A stretch of 64,000 nucleotides of DNA from the NCBI GenBank assembly GCA_948567375.1, contig OX419757.1, positions 43,772,001 through 43,836,000 on the forward strand. Direction: 5' to 3'. Positions within the stretch are counted from its first letter, which is position 1. Each line of letters begins with the position of its first letter. Below are positions 1 through 10,526 of the stretch, in pieces. The notes below the pieces were generated by a model that saw nothing but the letters and a program-made list of their open reading frames with translations, ran no database searches and was not told the origin of the DNA. A program made the translations under genes and the position numbers. This stretch comes from Lunularia cruciata (lineage: Eukaryota > Streptophyta > Marchantiopsida > Lunulariales > Lunulariaceae).

Positions 1-1240
1 CCTTGTGATTGGTGACAATGGTGGCTTTCCCTCCAATCAAGTAGTGTCTAAAGCTTCTTGAGACCAAAGATCATTGCCAACCCTTGTCTCTTTATGACTA
101 AGTAATTCTTTTTTGCTAAAAACATCTGTGTACTAGCATAAGCTATTGGATGATCATGCCCTTCTTGGTCTAATTGACTAAGAGTGCATCCTATAGTTAC
201 ATTGGAAGCATTTTTGTAGAGTATGAATGGCTTACTCCAATCAGGTTTAGCAGTAATTGGAGCTACAACAAGGGATTGCTCAAGCTACTCAAAAGATTTG
301 AGAGCCTCTTTGTCCTCCAAAATCACCATGTATTCTACACTCTTCTTCATGTAGATGATTCATGCATAAGCCTTGTTGGAAAATGAAAAGATGAATCTCC
401 TATAATACCCAACTATCCTTACGAATTGATGCAACTTTGTCAAGCTTGAAGGGAATGGAAGGTTTAAGAGTTTCTTCACCTTCTTAAGATCAACTTTTAT
501 TCCATCCTTGGAGATGATGTGCCGTAAAAGTAGACCTACTTCACAACCAAACATGCATTTCTTTGGATTAAGTGATGTGTTTACTTCATCCAAGCATTGC
601 AAGACCTTGATTAGATGCTCAAAGTACTCCTCCTTGTTCCCATAGATACAAAAATCATCAATGAAGTCTCTCACAAATTTCCCAAGGAAAGGTTTAAACA
701 TGGTATTCATGAACCATTGGAATGTGGCTAGAGCATTGCAAAGCCAAAAGGCATGACCTTGAAAGCATAAGTTTCCCAAGTGTGGTGAATGTGATGAGTT
801 GTTGATGCTCTGGTGCAATCTTGATTTGGTTATACACACTATAACCATCTCCAAAACTATACCTCTCATGACCTGCAGCCTCCTCCAAGGTCTCATCAAT
901 GAATGGAAAAGGGTAATAGTCCTTCTTAGTAACAACATTGAGCTTCTTTAATCTACACATATCCCAAGCTTGCCATTCTTTTTCTTCACAATCACAATTA
1001 GGGACACCTATTCTGAATTCTCTACCTCAAAGATAAATTTGGTCTCCTTGAGCTTATCAATCTCCTCCTTCACAATCAAAGCTATTGGTGGGCTAATGCA
1101 ATGCTGTTTTTGGCGGATTTGTTTGGCATCTGATTCCACCTCTATCTTGTGCTCTTCCAAGGTGACTTCCTTTAAATCCTTATAATTGGAAGCAAACACA
1201 TGGATCAACTTGCAAAAAATCTCCTTAAATCTCACCTTCT
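1..1240 (-). pseudogene. A1 pol fragment: reverse transcriptase and start of RNase H
   Basis: This copies element RNA to DNA and degrades the template. From about 1240 leftward the frames give the RT N-terminal lead-in (VTLEEHKIEVES), the palm with a FIDDFCIYG catalytic box near 650-675, the LGHII-type thumb region (here LRHIISKDG), the LHQFVRIVGYYRRF segment near 390-440, and then RNase H, which is cut by the window edge. Two overlapping frames (360-938 and 694-960) show at least one frameshift in the palm. The match to A2 and A3 pol is clear, including the unusual FIDDFC box shared with family B. Confidence 0.85.
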
Positions 1241-1328
1241 CCTCCTTGGTAACATTTGGACCATACTTGAGGGTAGATAACCTCCTTTCTATCTCCTCAA
1301 AGTGTCCATGGTGATTTATCTGGGTCTT

Positions 1329-2060
1329 TCAAAATTTGTGGCTTAGGTGCAAAATCCATAGCACAAAGGGATACACATATGAATCAGATTCAGATTCATC
1401 CTCCTCTATGGAAATCTCTTCCTCTATGCATGTGTCCATGCCTGAAGCTCTTTCTTCTAATTCTAATTCCCAATAATCAGAAGATGGTATATCTAAATGT
1501 GAAGTGTTGGTAGTGTTAGTCATAAGAATTGTGACTTTATGGTTTGATGGCCCAATTCTCAAATATCTTTTGTGCCATTGATCAGTTGTTTGTGCTGCTC
1601 TCAACCATGGCCTCCCAAGAAGTAAATCATAGCTTGAACCTTTTAAGACTTGGAAAGTCATGAGCTTTTGAACTCCCATAATTGAAATTGCCACCTTATC
1701 CATCACCCCTACTAGTCTAACTTGTTGCTTGTTTGTCATGCTCACCACACATGTTGAAGGTCTAGAGGGTATCATACCCAACTTCTTCATCAACCTCTTT
1801 GACATGGCATTCAATGTAGATTCTCCATCAACAAGTGCATCCTTGATGTTGTGATCATTCACTCTCACATTAATCTTGGAGGCATATTCACAAGCCTCCC
1901 ATGGTGCTGGTTTGGCATCCACTACTCCCATTGATACTAGAGCCTTTTTGCTTTCTTCTTCTTCTTGCTCCTTGTAGAACTCAAACCACCTCTAAGCTCC
2001 TCTATCAAGGTAGAATTCAAAACTAATTAGTTGATCCATTGTGATGTTAACCTTGTGACT
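1329..2060 (-). pseudogene. A1 aspartic protease and acidic linker
   Basis: Retropepsin-type protease that would process Gag-Pol. The core reads ALVDGESTLNAM at the flap-proximal active site, where the A2 copy has VDRGS and A3 has VDGGL, so the parental form was probably D-G-G-S rather than the usual D-S/T-G. The second strand motif DLLLGRPWLR is intact near 1590-1640. After it comes an acidic stretch (ELELEERASG, EEEISIEEDESESD) that links to RT. The open frame covers 1329-1931 and the similarity to A2 and A3 extends to about 2060. Confidence 0.8.
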
Positions 2061-4022
2061 ACAAACATCCTGTTGTTCCATTGTTGTTCCATTGTTGCTT
2101 TGAGATCAAGAAGTCCTCCAGCCCCAACTTCTTCCTTAGAGTCTTTGTTGTTGATGGGGTTGAGGTGTTAGTAGAAGTGTTCCTAGTAGTCATAGAAGTA
2201 TCCTTACTAGGAGTAAATCCTTGAGAAGAGTGTACATCCTCTACAAAATCAGCTCTCTTCTTCTCTTGTGTCAAAAGCTCCAAATTAAGACCTTTGGAGT
2301 TTGAGCACTCCCTCTTCTCATACTTGCTCTCAACCACATCTATAGATGCTATTCCTTTACCTTTGTTTGGATTTGGAGCCACTTGGGTTTCACTAACTCC
2401 CTCTTTCCTTCTATTGGCTCTCCCTTGTAACCCCTTCCTCCATAGTAAGTGGAATTTTGGCAATTCCTTTGGATGTGACCTCTTCCTCCACAACCAAAAT
2501 AATTTCTATCATTCAAATTATTGGTTAGTTAGCCTCCTCTATATGGACAGCTCCCTTAACCCCTAGGCCCTCTCCCACATTCTGATCTGTGAGCCGGCCT
2601 GTCTCTCACTCAAGATGAACCTCTGATGACTATTATGGTAGCGCACCATGGACTAAGAAGGTAAGGAACCCAAACTCCGTCATACTCCTCCAAGGCTAAC
2701 ACTCCAAGACTCAAGACATTGCTCACTAGAGAAACCAATGAGAGAGAGATAGTTGCAAATGAAAGGATGATGAGTACCTCCTCACCCCTTGTTTATATAC
2801 TTGTGAAATAGTTACGTACCAAAGTTACTAATTATCATAGTAACTCAAGTTACTAAACTAAAAGTCAAGTAAAGTCAAAAAGTAGAAAGGAATATCCATT
2901 CACATGGGCATATTCCCCTAAGCATGTGGTCTTATCTTGACCCAACCACTAAGTCAAGGATTCCTTCACATGGGCTATCCTTGGACTAAAGAAGAATCCA
3001 AAACAAAAAGGCTTGCGGGCCCAAGAGTTCTCAACTCTTTCCTCAAATCCAAACACCTAGGAATAATACCAAGTCAACACACTAAAATCCAAAATAATGG
3101 TGCTCATCTTTTCTACTTCCTCTAAAGTAAGGTCCCCTCTATCTTAGCTATGATTAACTTTAGCTAACCATGACTAATATAGAACCATCCTTTATCTCTA
3201 TATAAATAATATCTCTTTTGTACTTGTGATACCAAGCTAAATATCAAAATACCACACACATGCACAAATAGGTGTTACAAATCCACCTCTCTTTTCCCAT
3301 AGTTGCACTACATTGATCTTGAGATTTTCAAGTTGTTCTATGATGGTTTGAAGTGGATCTTTTGGTAGAGGTGCAAGAACCGGAGCAACTACTACTTGTG
3401 GTGCAACCCTTGCCACCAAAGAATAAAAAATTCCAGCATACTTGTGACCTTGAGGTGGATGCACAACCTCTTTCACCACCAAATCACTCTCATCCCGTTC
3501 CAAACTCTCCTCATATGTATTGCAATCTTGATATCTTCAACCTTGGAAGAAGGTTTCTCATATCTCACCTTGCTTCTAATCTATGGTCTCAACCCTCCCA
3601 CAAAATTCTTGGTGAGCATGGCTCCTATGCCAATGATAGTAGTCTCTACATCATCTCCACCCATCCTCAACATTATGCAAAATCTAGACTTTTTCTACAT
3701 AGACTCTCACCTTCTCTCCATCTCATTGTTTGAGGAAGGTTACCTCACTCATCAATCTCTCATAAAACTCATCTAGAAAGAAGTTCTCAATAAGTGCTTA
3801 AGTCAAATTCTCCCAAGACTCTTCTTGCCCATCTCTCCTCTCTCTCTTTTGGTATGCTAACTCATACCATGTAAGTGTTGCATCCTCAAAGAAATCTGAT
3901 AATAATGAGGTCTACTCATTATTCCTCCTCTCATTGTTTCCTATGCATGTTGTCTTGAAGTCTTTGACAAAGGCCTCCACATCTTCTCCATCCTTGCCAA
4001 AGAATACCTCAAGTTTCCCCAT
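2061..4022 (-). pseudogene. A1 gag, split by a solo LTR
   Basis: Structural Gag. The start is set by an ATG at 4022 that aligns with the A2 (21722) and A3 (53718) gag starts and opens MGKLEVFFGKDGEDVEAFV. The capsid-like part includes ILTWYELAYQK-type and DDVETTIIGIGAMLTKNF segments (3500-3950). The zinc knuckle near 2470-2510 reads YFGCGGRGHIQRNC: the first Cys of the CX2CX4HX4C motif has become Tyr. A family A solo LTR at 2588-3279 splits the proline-rich region from the knuckle, and stops are frequent. Confidence 0.8.
2588..3279 (-). repeat. Solo LTR of family A inside A1 gag
   Basis: The 692-base block starts TGTGAGCCGG and ends GGTGTTACA on the plus strand. It matches the A3 5' LTR (43005-43694) in reverse complement, and the A2 LTRs at 5574-17216 and 23325-23812. 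It breaks a gag reading that is continuous in A2, so it is a later insertion reduced to one LTR. The flanks (left TGATC, right AATCC) do not give a clean 5-base duplication. Confidence 0.85.
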
Positions 4023-4215
4023 CTTAATTCCTAACTATCTTTCTCTTTTCTCTCAATCTTTTCTTTTCTCTCACTCTATAACTAATAGAGTGTATACATG
4101 ACTAACACCATTTGAGAGTAATTCACCCTATGAAATAAAAGGTTCAGGTTGCTCCAAGATTTTTATAGCAACATCAAATCCTATAGTGCATATTAATCAA
4201 ACTCTAATGGATAGT

Positions 4216-4894
4216 TTATCCATAAGTTGAAAGATTATCTCCATCACTAATCTTGAGAACTAGCTGTAAAGGTAGTAATTTCTTTGTAGTTTTACTAAAC
4301 CTCTCTCCAAGATCTTTACCAAAGTTTCCAAAAATGTTGTTACCCACTACACTTATGTCTTTTTGGAAATCCTTCCACTTCACAAACCTCACACAACTCC
4401 TTGGTCTTAGATCTCCTCCTTCCCAATCTTGGTGAAGAAGGTACAACATGCAATCCCAATTCATGTAAGCTTCTCCTTTCTCTCAATCTTTTTCTCTCAA
4501 AGGTCAATAGACATGAGGTTGCCTTATGTCCTTTCTCTTTACATAAAAAGCACTTAGAATCACTCTTTCCTCCAAGTAGTGTATGTTTCTTGATCCTCTC
4601 AACACTCTTCAAATTCTATTCTAAACTCTCTTTTCCTCAAATCCACCCCTACAATACCCTCAAACCTTGGGGAACCTTTCATGGCCTCAAATTCCACTCT
4701 TAGTGACCCTCCATGATCCCAAGATGAATCTAAACACTCAAACATGCTTTTTGTTGCTCTCATACTCCTCATGCATGAGATCTTATCTTTCCAAAATTGA
4801 TCTATCATCATAATATCACTCAATTCTATCAACTTGTATATCATAGTCTTTTGAAATTTTTCACACTTGATCAAAACCCCAAGGCATCTTCTCT
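4216..4894 (-). pseudogene. A1 ORF1: small upstream ORF with CCHC knuckle
   Basis: A coding remnant lies between leader and gag on the gag strand. Joined across one frameshift it gives about 200 residues: an N-terminal part around SMFECLDSSWDHGGS, then CFLCKEKGHKATSC, which fits CX2CX4HX4C exactly, then a second Cys-rich piece CEVCEVEGFPKRHKC. The same order is recognisable in A2 (21990-22640), and the N-terminal part in A3 (53317-53523). I do not recognise a known protein. Extra ORFs before gag are known in Tat/Ogre elements, but a knuckle there is unusual. A nucleic-acid-binding accessory role is inference. Confidence 0.55.
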
Positions 4895-5394
4895 TGCAAA
4901 ATTGTAGTTTTTTTCATCTAGCTATTTGGCCTAGGCACCTTTCTATTTAACACACATATTTCAGATTTGGTTTGAAAACCACCCCCCTACTTTAAAACCT
5001 CATAACTTGTTGCACAAGAATGATTTCTCTCTAATTTATTGGCAAAAAGGTAGAATACTATGCCCTTAAATTTTTTGGAAAGTTTCAAATAATCTAATGA
5101 AAAATGAAAAAATTGGCAAAATTTGAACAAAATTGCAAAGAGTGTGCAATTTGCAAGAATAGTTTACTCTACCACCTTCCAAAAATTCTAGGTCGATGCA
5201 TGTAGCAGCCCTTACAATATTTCAAGTGTCCCACCTAACACATACTTCAAGGTATCCTCTATGAAAATTTTAATCCAGATCTCAAACTTGAGGATCTGCC
5301 CAAAATCACCATAATCTCCTAAATCTACAATCCTCCTCACACAATCTCTCCAAATTCTTTCATGTGTACAATATATATAAACTCAACTCAAAAT
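4895..5394 (-). other. A1 untranslated leader
   Basis: Non-coding sequence parallel to the A2 leader (22640-23130), with short blocks such as the TTTCAGATTTGGTTTGAAA segment shared. No ORF or RNA gene is visible. The match to A2 ends near 5394, short of where A2 has its primer site. Confidence 0.6.
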
Positions 5395-5573
5395 TTGTGG
5401 TCTAATCAGTTGGAGCATATTGGATGATGCACATGTTAAGAGGGGATGGATGTCATATTATGGTTTGCGTAGCTTATAAAAAAGTAAATTATCATGATTA
5501 CCTTCATATTAGTGGAGTAGGTTGTATGATAGATCACACAGATGAGACTGTGCCATGTGAGCAATCTATGTAC
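5395..5573. other. Unassigned sequence between A1 and A2 LTR
   Basis: About 180 bases that match neither A2 nor A3 at the expected place. They sit between the broken end of A1 and the LTR of A2 and may be a small piece of the DNA into which A2 inserted, or filler. I see no gene. Confidence 0.4.
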
Positions 5574-6097
5574 TATGAGCCGGCTTGTCTCTCACTCAGG
5601 ATGAACATCTGATGGCTATTATGGTAGCACACCATGGACTAAGAAAGCAAGGAACCCCAACTCCATCATACTCCTCCAAGGCTAACACCCCAAGACTCAA
5701 GACATTGCTCACTAGAGAACTCAATGAAAGAGAGATAGTTTCAAATGAAAGGATGATGAGTACTTCCTCACCCCTTGTTTATATACTTGTGAAATAGTAA
5801 TGCATTAAAGTTACTAATTTTTGGAGTAACTCAAGTTACTTGGCTAAAAGTCAAGTAAAATCAAGTAAAGTCAAAAAGTATAAACGGATATCCATCCACA
5901 TAGGCATATTCCACTAAGCATGTGATCTTATCTTAACCCAACCACTAAGTCAAGGATTCCTTCACATTGGCTATCCTTGGACTATAGAAGAATCCAAAAC
6001 AAAAAGGCTTGCGGGCCCAAGAGTTCTCAACTCTTTCCTCAAAGCCAAACACCTAGAAATAATACCAAGTCAACACAATAGAATCCAAAATAGTGGT
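5574..6097 (-). repeat. A2 3' LTR, left part
   Basis: It begins TATGAGCCGG (TGTGAGCCGG in other copies) and runs to the B1 insertion point. The last five bases, GTGGT (6093-6097), are repeated at 17034-17038 after B1. The other part of this LTR is 17039-17216. Confidence 0.85.
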
Positions 6098-6480
6098 TGT
6101 AGTACCTACATTTTTTGTTTTTGTCAAAATTTGGAGAAGAAGTGTATAGAGAATTTGAACTTCACCTATATGGCCAAAGAAGGCAAAGAAAAGTGTCCTC
6201 GGGATGAAACCCAAGGTAATGTGGCTTTGGGTCAGAAGGTGAGGTACTAGGAATTGCCCTGTCAACAAACAACCCGAAGTAAGGAGTCTTCATATCGGGG
6301 GTGCTCAACCCAAGGCAAGGATAGTGTTACAACTTTCCTTCAGGGCAAGACATTCAAGAGGAGACCGTTCAAAAATGGTGGTCATATGCATGAAGGACAC
6401 TTGATGGTGATAGGAGTATGTAGGAGGTGTGATTTCTTGGTAGAAATTTGAATTGAAGAAAGATGAAGAAGGCACGACTC

Positions 6481-6488
6481 TATAAAAA
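6481..6488 (+). promoter_or_regulatory. TATA box upstream of ORF0 (P1), B1 5' LTR
   Basis: TATAAAAA lies 27 bases before the aligned ORF0 start codon. B2 (34711-34718), B6 (57794-57801) and B7 (62091-62098) have TATAAAAT in the matching place, each 34 bases from the start codon position. The B1 3' LTR has decayed to CATAAAAA. Conservation of box and spacing supports a promoter for ORF0. Confidence 0.6.
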
Positions 6489-6507
6489 TTGGGCTAAAGA
6501 CAAAGTG

Positions 6508-9095
6508 ATGACAAGCAATTTTCCCTTGCTGTTAAGAAGTCATCCTATAAGAGATTGTGGGAAGGGAAGTAGAGTCAAAGACACACTGGTGTGTAGAGAA
6601 GAATTCGAGAGAGCTAATCCGGGAATCAATAGGAAGAATAGTCCCCAGCCTAGAGTGGAAGAGAGAAAGATGGGAGGAGGGAAGATGAATTCCAAATTCA
6701 CCGTGAGAAATCATGCACCTCCAAGGTTAGATGTGATTGCAAGAATTGAAGTCTTGAGCAGGCTTTGGATCACATTCTTGGCATGGAACTGGAATGTTAG
6801 CTTTCTAGGGTTCATGACTGAGATCATCAAGAGTAGATGTCTCAATGGCCCCAAGGAAGAAGAGAAGAGAGGTAACTCGGCTCGCTAGCCAAAGTCAGAT
6901 TGGAGGTTAGTACTTGGAAGAGAAGCGGGCATGGAGCATGGTGCCACGTTCTTGGGGAAGGATGAAGTAGCAGAAGAAACCCAGGAGGTGAGAGATGCTT
7001 TCTCTTTGAAGCGCACAAAGAATGGTTACAAAGTAGAGAGCTACAAGGATCCTATCAAGAGAGGGATTGTGAGTGCTCTAATGGCAATCTTGAAGTCGGA
7101 GATAACAACTTATGTGATGAAGCACCAAGCGGTGTTCTTCCATAAGATGTTTATAGGAGAGCCAATTAATTAGGCAAAGTGTTTTCATGGGAGAACAAGA
7201 TAGATGGTATGGAATTTGTGGGATAAGTCACTTCCACATTACATTGTACCATTTGCAGCTCATTTCTATCTCGTGCTCAACTTGCTTAATGCGGTGAAGT
7301 GCAATAAGATGGTGTTGCATTTCCGTCCTGACTTAAGAAGAGATGTTGATGCGGAAGAGCAGCAATACATTCTTCAGATCAGGAGCAGTGATAAGTACTA
7401 TGCATAGACGGGGAAGAGTGTGCAATTGGAAGTGAGTACTCCAAAGTCAAAGAAGAGGAGTTGACAAGGAGAAGGAGAAGATGCCAAGAAAGTAAGACCT
7501 CAGAAGGCTAGAAGAGTAAACCCAAGGAAAGGAATGGTGGTAATCATGTCGTTGGAGGAAGAATTGGAAGGCGAAGCCGAGTGCAAGTCCAAAGAGTCAG
7601 AAAGAGATGAAGATCCCGAGTTCACACTACAGAGTGGAGACACAAGTACTGATAGCAACAATGGAGGGGAGATGACATTGGTACCCAAGGAAGACAAAGC
7701 CAAGATGGAGATGGAGGAGAAAGGTAACTCAAAATTGGAAGACAAAGTGCTAGAGCAGAAGGAGAAGAGAGTTACCATTCAAAGAGGAGTTTATTCCAAG
7801 CAAAAGGTGAAGTGTAGAGCGGGGCCAAGTAAGGTTATAGAAGAGGAGGATGAAAGTTTGAGCAGCAAAGCATCCATTCCTATAAGGCAACTACGGCTTA
7901 GAAAGCGAGTGTTGAGTGAGGAAGAGGTGAAGAAGGAGATCACTCCGCAAGTCGAGGTAACTCCAAGTGAACAAGTGGAGTACCTTCGGGAGGTTGTGTG
8001 CCCATTATTAGTAAAGTTAGAGCACAAGAAGAGGAAGATATAGTCAAAGTGTCGAGAGGTGAAGATTGTGTTGCAGGTGTTAGCACAATTAGAAGAAGAG
8101 AACTTGGAGTTGAAGAAGAGTATAATTCAAGGTGAGGAGGAAAGGGAAGTACTACGAGTAGATGCATTAGTACAAAATCAAGTGATTGAGAACTTGAGGA
8201 GAGAAGCTAGGAATCGCGAGGAGCTTATAGAGCAACACATCATAGCAAGGGAAAGACAAATAGTTGAGTATGAAATCTTGAAGCAGTAGTTTGCTGATTT
8301 GAGACTAGAAATTATCCATGCTATGGCAAGAGAAGCAGAGAAAGAACAAGAGCTCAATAGGGTGGTAAAGAGTGTAGAGGAGAAGAAGCAGCTATTGCAA
8401 CAAGAGTTGACAGTGAGGTATAGAGAGGTGGAAAGGTTGCAAGAGTTACTTCACAATCAGTAGGAAAAGATTGTGTAGAAAGAGAAGGAGAAGGAAGCTA
8501 TGAAAGCCGAGATTGAAGCGGTATGGCAATGTACAAAGAAGATTGGCTTGCATATCAAGAATGGGAGAGGAAAATGAGATTGGAGCCATTAAAGGAGATT
8601 GTGATCAAGATGAATGCAATGCTAAGTACATAGGCTAGTGTGCGCATTGAAGAGACAAGACTGCACAAGTTGAAGTTGTTGGTGCAAGAGATGAGGAGGA
8701 GAAATGTGAAGGACTTGAATGCCTTATTGAGAAGTCTAAGAACTCGTGTAGATAGAAAGATACTGGAGGTAGAAGACAATATCACAATCAGATTAGACTT
8801 AGTCAAATTAGAGATAGGTAAACTTCGGAAGGATGTCAAAGCAAAACCAGAAGTAGATGAAGTAGGAGTGCAGATGTCTTCGGAGTTACCATTGGAGACG
8901 TTAGAGAAGAGTGGGGCAGGAGATAAGGAGTTAGAAAGATTACCCACTAGTGGAATTTCATATTAGGAAAGAGAACTATTAGATTTGGTAGAGGAATTAG
9001 GAGTTGTGAAACCCAAGGATAGAGTAGTAGTGAGTGAAGTTACTTTGGGATTGGGTTTGAAAGCCAAAGAAGAAGTAGACATTGGATTGGAGTAG
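6508..9095 (+). pseudogene. ORF0 in B1 5' LTR: unknown domain plus coiled coil
   Basis: One reading frame is kept from 6508 to about 8520, then a frameshift, then to a TAG at 9093-9095, about 860 codons with a handful of stops. N-terminal part: FLAWNWNVSFLGFM near 6775-6820, KNGYKVESYKDPIKRG near 7020, PHYIVPFAAHFYLVLNLL near 7235. A charged linker (7430-7980) follows, then heptad-rich coiled coil (8050-8850) and a conserved acidic tail ending in a VDIG motif. It sits wholly inside the LTR. I do not recognise the family; the layout of globular domain plus coiled coil recalls plant transposon-associated domains, but I see no motif that proves a match. The start is chosen by alignment with B6 and B7. 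Confidence 0.7.
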
Positions 9096-9211
9096 TAACA
9101 ATTTTGAGATTTGAAGAGGTAGATATGAAAAGGTGCATTGTCATTTTGGATCTGTAGGTTAGAAGAGTTGTTGTTTTATGGTATAATTGTTAGAATTGTT
9201 GTTTGCTACAC

Positions 9212-9219
9212 TATTTAAG
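9212..9219 (+). promoter_or_regulatory. Second TATA-like box (P2) after ORF0
   Basis: TATTTAAG lies about 120 bases after the ORF0 stop. It recurs in place at 16356-16363, 44727-44734 and, on the minus strand, 32028-32035, 45672-45679 (as TATTTAAA), 55110-55117 and near 51388; only 49094-50933 has lost it. It is a candidate core promoter for the genomic RNA, with R-U5 being the last 0.5-0.7 kb of the LTR. Confidence 0.5.
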
Positions 9220-9727
9220 AGTGGCATTTGCAATCTAATGTTGTTCAGTGCTCATAATTTTTGAGAATAGATGAAGCAAAGTGCTATGAAGCAGTGCTGG
9301 TAGCTTGAGCTTGATTCCGAGTATCAACTTTGTGTCTATGTTTGTGAGTGTGTGGAGAAATTCAAAGTGCAAGTCAGTTGGATGTTGGATTTTGTGGCCT
9401 TGATCTTCATTCTGTGTGTTTGATCTTGAGTGAAGTGCAATCAAAGCAATGCCTTGATAGATCTGAGAGGAATTGTAGTGTTGGTAGTATTCTACATTTG
9501 TGAGTGCAGCACAAAGTTGATGTGAAGCAATTTTGATCAAGGAAGTTGTGCCTTCAGTGGAGGGGTAGAACACAATTCTGAGGCAAAGTCGTTTTGCAGT
9601 GAAGTGCCATTTTTGGGAGAGCCTGAATCATCACAATCAAGATTGTTTGGAAAGAATTGAAGGTGTTGTGATTAAGGAGTGTGAATTCATGACAAGACTG
9701 CAAATCAATGCTTGTTACTCTCTTCTG

Positions 9728-10066
9728 CTAACCTCCTTCCTGCTTTGTCTCATTGAGAGCTTTCCAATGGTACCTTACTCATGTGATTCTGAGACTCCTA
9801 CAGGAAGATTCCCTAAAAGATTCCCTCCTTAAAGCTTGTTTGACCAACCAGATAGGACCTAGACCACCATGTCACCCATCCAAGTAAGTAATCCAAGGGT
9901 GGAGCTTGATGACATGTCACCTATCTGTGTGCCTTATCCTATGGTGGAGCTTCCTTGGAGGAGATCCTCTTTGTCTATATAATAAAGAGAAGGTGCTCCT
10001 TTGGGGCACCAAATGTTGAGTGTGTAATCTGTGTTTTCTCTCTTCTCTTGTCCTCAAAGTATTACA
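9728..10066 (+). repeat. Family C LTR fragment inside B1
   Basis: The last 190 bases (about 9877-10066) match the C solo LTR at 59333-59521, including the TATA region CTATATAATAAAG (9975-9987) and the end ATTACA at 10066. Upstream 9728-9876 has no match in the window. Directly after 10066 the B protease resumes (compare B2 near 37105), so C inserted in PR, and a deletion then fused C to the 5' LTR. Confidence 0.65.
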
Positions 10067-10526
10067 CCAAGTTGTGGTGGATTGGCACCAGCAAAAGCTA
10101 TGGTTCAAGGACATTTTGTCCGAAGACCAAAAGCTGGTGACTGTGAGTTGGACAAAGGTTCCCCATCTCGGGGAAACTAGTTTGTCAAAAGATGAGGAAA
10201 AATCCAAATACTCATCATCTTCATCCTCAGAAGAATCCGAAGACAAAGTCCAAGTTAATTACTTGGAATGCTACAAGGTGGATGTGGAAGACAAAGATCT
10301 ATATGACCTCGCCTTGGGTGAACTTGACTTGGAGGTAGGGGGTTTGATGGCAGCTTGCCTCGGGTTAAGCCGAGTAAGCCACGTTGAAGGAGTCATCAAC
10401 CCTGATGACTGTCATGATGTTGTCTTGACTGAAGGAAAAATTTTAAAAATTTTGAAGACAGTCACTTTGGAGGAGTTGGCAAGATACACTGCCATGTTTA
10501 TAGAATTCCAGGATGTATTTGCCTAG
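10067..10526 (+). pseudogene. B1 end of protease and acidic linker
   Basis: The frame begins inside the PR C-terminal strand (QVVVDWHQQKLWFKDIL), which B2 shows complete with IGRSWLYNAQ before it. A serine and acid-rich linker follows (SSSSSSEESEDK), then DLALGELDLEVGGLMAACLGLS and TVTLEELARYTAMFIEFQDVFA, the usual lead-in to RT. The catalytic Asp region is lost. B2 has the same linker at 36750-37080. Confidence 0.75.

Larger units (their letters stand above)
1..5394 (-). mobile_element. A1: partial Ty3/gypsy element, family A, minus strand
   Basis: Read on the minus strand this is leader, small ORF1, gag with zinc knuckle, protease, reverse transcriptase and the start of RNase H; integrase and the 3' LTR lie left of the window. 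The order PR-RT-RH defines Ty3/gypsy. It runs parallel to A2 (17217-23324) through its whole length. The match stops near 5394, so the element's own primer site and 5' LTR are missing. A family A solo LTR (2588-3279) interrupts gag. Several in-frame stops and frameshifts make it a non-autonomous relic. Confidence 0.85.
6098..9727 (+). repeat. B1 5' LTR, 3' end truncated
   Basis: 3.63 kb aligned from end to end with 13238-16877. The last 156 bases present in the 3' LTR (16878-17033) are absent: similarity stops after CTCTTCTG at 9727, where the C fragment starts. It carries ORF0 (6508-9095) with a TATA box upstream (6481-6488) and a second TATA-like box downstream (9212-9219). Confidence 0.9.

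Noticed and set aside
2588-3279. Clean target duplication for the solo A LTR
   Set aside because: TGATC on the left and AATCC on the right do not match well enough; ends have mutated or the event was not simple.
5574-5700. A1 and A2 sharing one LTR as a recombined tandem
   Set aside because: No primer site follows the LTR on the A1 side and A1 stops matching at about 5394, so A1 does not begin at this LTR.
10020-10140. Start of a new gene at the ATG near 10020
   Set aside because: The first residues are read from the C LTR; real coding begins after 10066 inside the B protease.
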